A stretch of 64,000 nt of DNA from Lutibacter sp. (GTDB lineage Bacteria > Bacteroidota > Bacteroidia > Flavobacteriales > Flavobacteriaceae). A program made the translations under genes and the position numbers. Of the stretch, positions 62,812-64,000 are shown piece by piece. Under the pieces are notes generated by a model that made no database searches, was not told the DNA's origin, and saw nothing but the letters and a program-made list of their open reading frames with translations. Each line of letters starts with the position of its first letter. The stretch's first letter is position 1. The DNA lies in assembly GCA_030683995.1 (NCBI GenBank), contig JAUXPH010000025.1, positions 62,001-126,000 of the forward strand, written 5' to 3'.

Positions 62812-64000
62812 TTCTTTTATTTTTATTTTTAAAATCTATTATTCTGTCAATTTTTTCAATAGTGTCAAGCGGCTTAATAACAGGAACTATCACTTTTTTC
62901 TTTCTGAGCCCCAGTTTTTGAAGCAATTCTTTACTATTATCAAAGTCTATTTGATAGCTTAAACCAACGCCTTGCGTATATCCTTCTTCTTCTTCAGAAT
63001 ATTGAATTTCATTTTGACGGTTGAAAAATGATGATCGTAAAGTTCCTTCTTCATTCAGCAAAAATTCAAAATTTACTTCGCCAATAATATTGGTTTGGCT
63101 GCTATTGCCCATAGGAACGCCTACTTTACCGTTGATAATAATCCGGTCATTTAGCTGATAATCCAACCCAATAGCCAATTGATCCTCAATATTTAAATTA
63201 TCCACTTTGCCTCTTTCGCCAACGGTATATTCGGGCCTCAGTTTAAAACGGTTGTTTCCCTGATTAAAAATATTGTCGAAGGCATTTGAAAGTATGTCAA
63301 AACCAGTTCCGTACAAAGCGGTGTTGCTGTTAACGCTTAAATCGCTTTCATTATAAAAACTTCCCGAAATTAGCAACGATATAAACTGCACCGTTTTGTT
63401 GTTTAAGTTATCGCTGTTCAACCTAAATGCCAACTCTGAAGCCACCGTTGAACTTGCATTGGGAATTTCAATGTCAAATTCTCTTTGGGTATTAAACAAT
63501 TCACCTGAAAAACGGGTCACCAAATCGATAGGGATTTTTCTGCTGGAGGTAATATTTTCAAGCAATGATCTAGGGTTTGCCGAGACTCTATAAACTGCTT
63601 CAATATTGATATCTGCGGTTAAAGGATCCCCGCTCCACGAAATGCTTCCGCCTCTTTTCACAATAAACGGTTTGTTGATAAAGCCGCCATATTTAAAATT
63701 ATAAATTCCATTGTCCACAATAAAATCGCCATACATTTCAAACTTGTCTTTGGTATCAAGGGCAATTTGTATGTTTCCTGTTCCGCTTCCTCTTAAAAAA
63801 CTTCCGGTCGATTTGTCCAACACCATTTCAACAATAGCATCTTTTGTGACATCTATATTAAAATTTAAAGACAATCCTTTTAGTTTTTCTGAAATGTACT
63901 TTCGTCGTGTTTCTTCATTATCTTCGGGATTGTTTTTATTCACAAATCGAATTAATTGAGAAGTTTCAGCCGTTTTTATATCGCTTACCGGAATTGTTAG
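62804..64000 (-). CDS. TamB/DUF490-like translocation-assembly protein, partial (5' end outside window)
   Basis: The frame stays open to the right window edge through 19 further codons upstream of a GTG at 63943, so this is the C-terminal part of a longer protein. The visible 398 residues have beta-rich repeating strands (VDNGIYNFKYGGFINKPF, GSISWSGDPLTADINIEA), LNNKTVQFISLLISGSF and the closing LAIGLDYQLNDRIIINGKVG, typical of the TamB/AsmA-like DUF490 C-terminus. TamB spans the periplasm and helps lipid or autotransporter movement to the outer membrane. The start lies outside. Confidence 0.85.
   Translation of the reverse strand, partial: LTIPVSDIKTAETSQLIRFVNKNNPEDNEETRRKYISEKLKGLSLNFNIDVTKDAIVEMVLDKSTGSFLRGSGTGNIQIALDTKDKFEMYGDFIVDNGIYNFKYGGFINKPFIVKRGGSISWSGDPLTADINIEAVYRVSANPRSLLENITSSRKIPIDLVTRFSGELFNTQREFDIEIPNASSTVASELAFRLNSDNLNNKTVQFISLLISGSFYNESDLSVNSNTALYGTGFDILSNAFDNIFNQGNNRFKLRPEYTVGERGKVDNLNIEDQLAIGLDYQLNDRIIINGKVGVPMGNSSQTNIIGEVNFEFLLNEEGTLRSSFFNRQNEIQYSEEEEGYTQGVGLSYQIDFDNSKELLQKLGLRKKKVIVPVIKPLDTIEKIDRIIDFKNKNKRNE

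Overview
The window is AT-rich and reads as chromosomal DNA of a member of the Bacteroidota, most likely a Flavobacteriaceae species. Three things point there: promoters of the TTG-N18/20-TAnnTTTG type, few purine-rich ribosome binding sites, and lineage-typical families (hybrid one-protein two-component regulator, DUF6090 fragments, menaquinone genes, LptD/TamB homologues, IS200-like RAYT with GTCCCGTTAGGGAC palindromes). No rRNA, tRNA or CRISPR was recognised. The first gene (1-580) and the last (62804-64000) run off the window.

Layout. 1-2.6 kb: partial N-carbamoylputrescine amidase, VF530-type small protein, zinc-ribbon SDR protein lacking the usual catalytic Tyr. 3.0-7.3 kb: envelope-type set (AI-2E permease family, small proteins, holin-III-like protein, hybrid histidine kinase with eleven 21-residue repeats, YtxH). 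7.8-13.5 kb: secreted unknown, ABC-F ATPase, NAD-binding epimerase-like protein, glutathione peroxidase lipoprotein, COG2509 flavoprotein. 13.6-15.4 kb: an array alternating four decayed 5' ends of a DUF6090 gene with four REP-like elements, one still carrying an IS200/RAYT transposase. 15.4-18.9 kb: MBOAT O-acyltransferase with two paralogous SGNH-like partners, preceded by fifteen TTAG units.

19-34.2 kb is the most unusual part: a single-strand run of small exported proteins (four NTF2/SnoaL-like, three ferredoxin-fold/ABM-like, VOC, cupin, RidA-like, cytochrome c) continuing into a dipeptidase, an AmpG-like transporter and a proline-iminopeptidase-like lipoprotein. A 1.4-thousand-residue hybrid two-component regulator lies at its upstream end. 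There is no SusC/SusD pair and no recognisable polysaccharide enzyme, so the usual role of such regulators does not explain it. I infer an envelope-located conversion or uptake pathway of unknown substrate.

34.6-42.3 kb: secreted carboxypeptidase-regulatory-like protein, a 167-bp MITE-like element, TlpA thioredoxin, sucD, an LpxD-type acyltransferase, a MarR/flavin reductase pair with a candidate operator, acyl-CoA carboxylase beta subunit, YebC. 42.4-52 kb: menaquinone genes menE, menC and menA, interrupted by a CPBP protease, sterol desaturase-like protein, UPF0173 hydrolase and an apparent copper-uptake locus (OprC-like TonB receptor plus a Cys/His-rich small protein). 51-59 kb: iron-sulfur redox operon, MlaD, amidase, LptD. 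59-64 kb: RidA, methylglyoxal synthase, GAPDH, phosphofructokinase, a sugar-phosphate nucleotidyltransferase and the C-terminal part of a TamB-like protein.

All calls come from reading motifs and lengths; no database search was possible.
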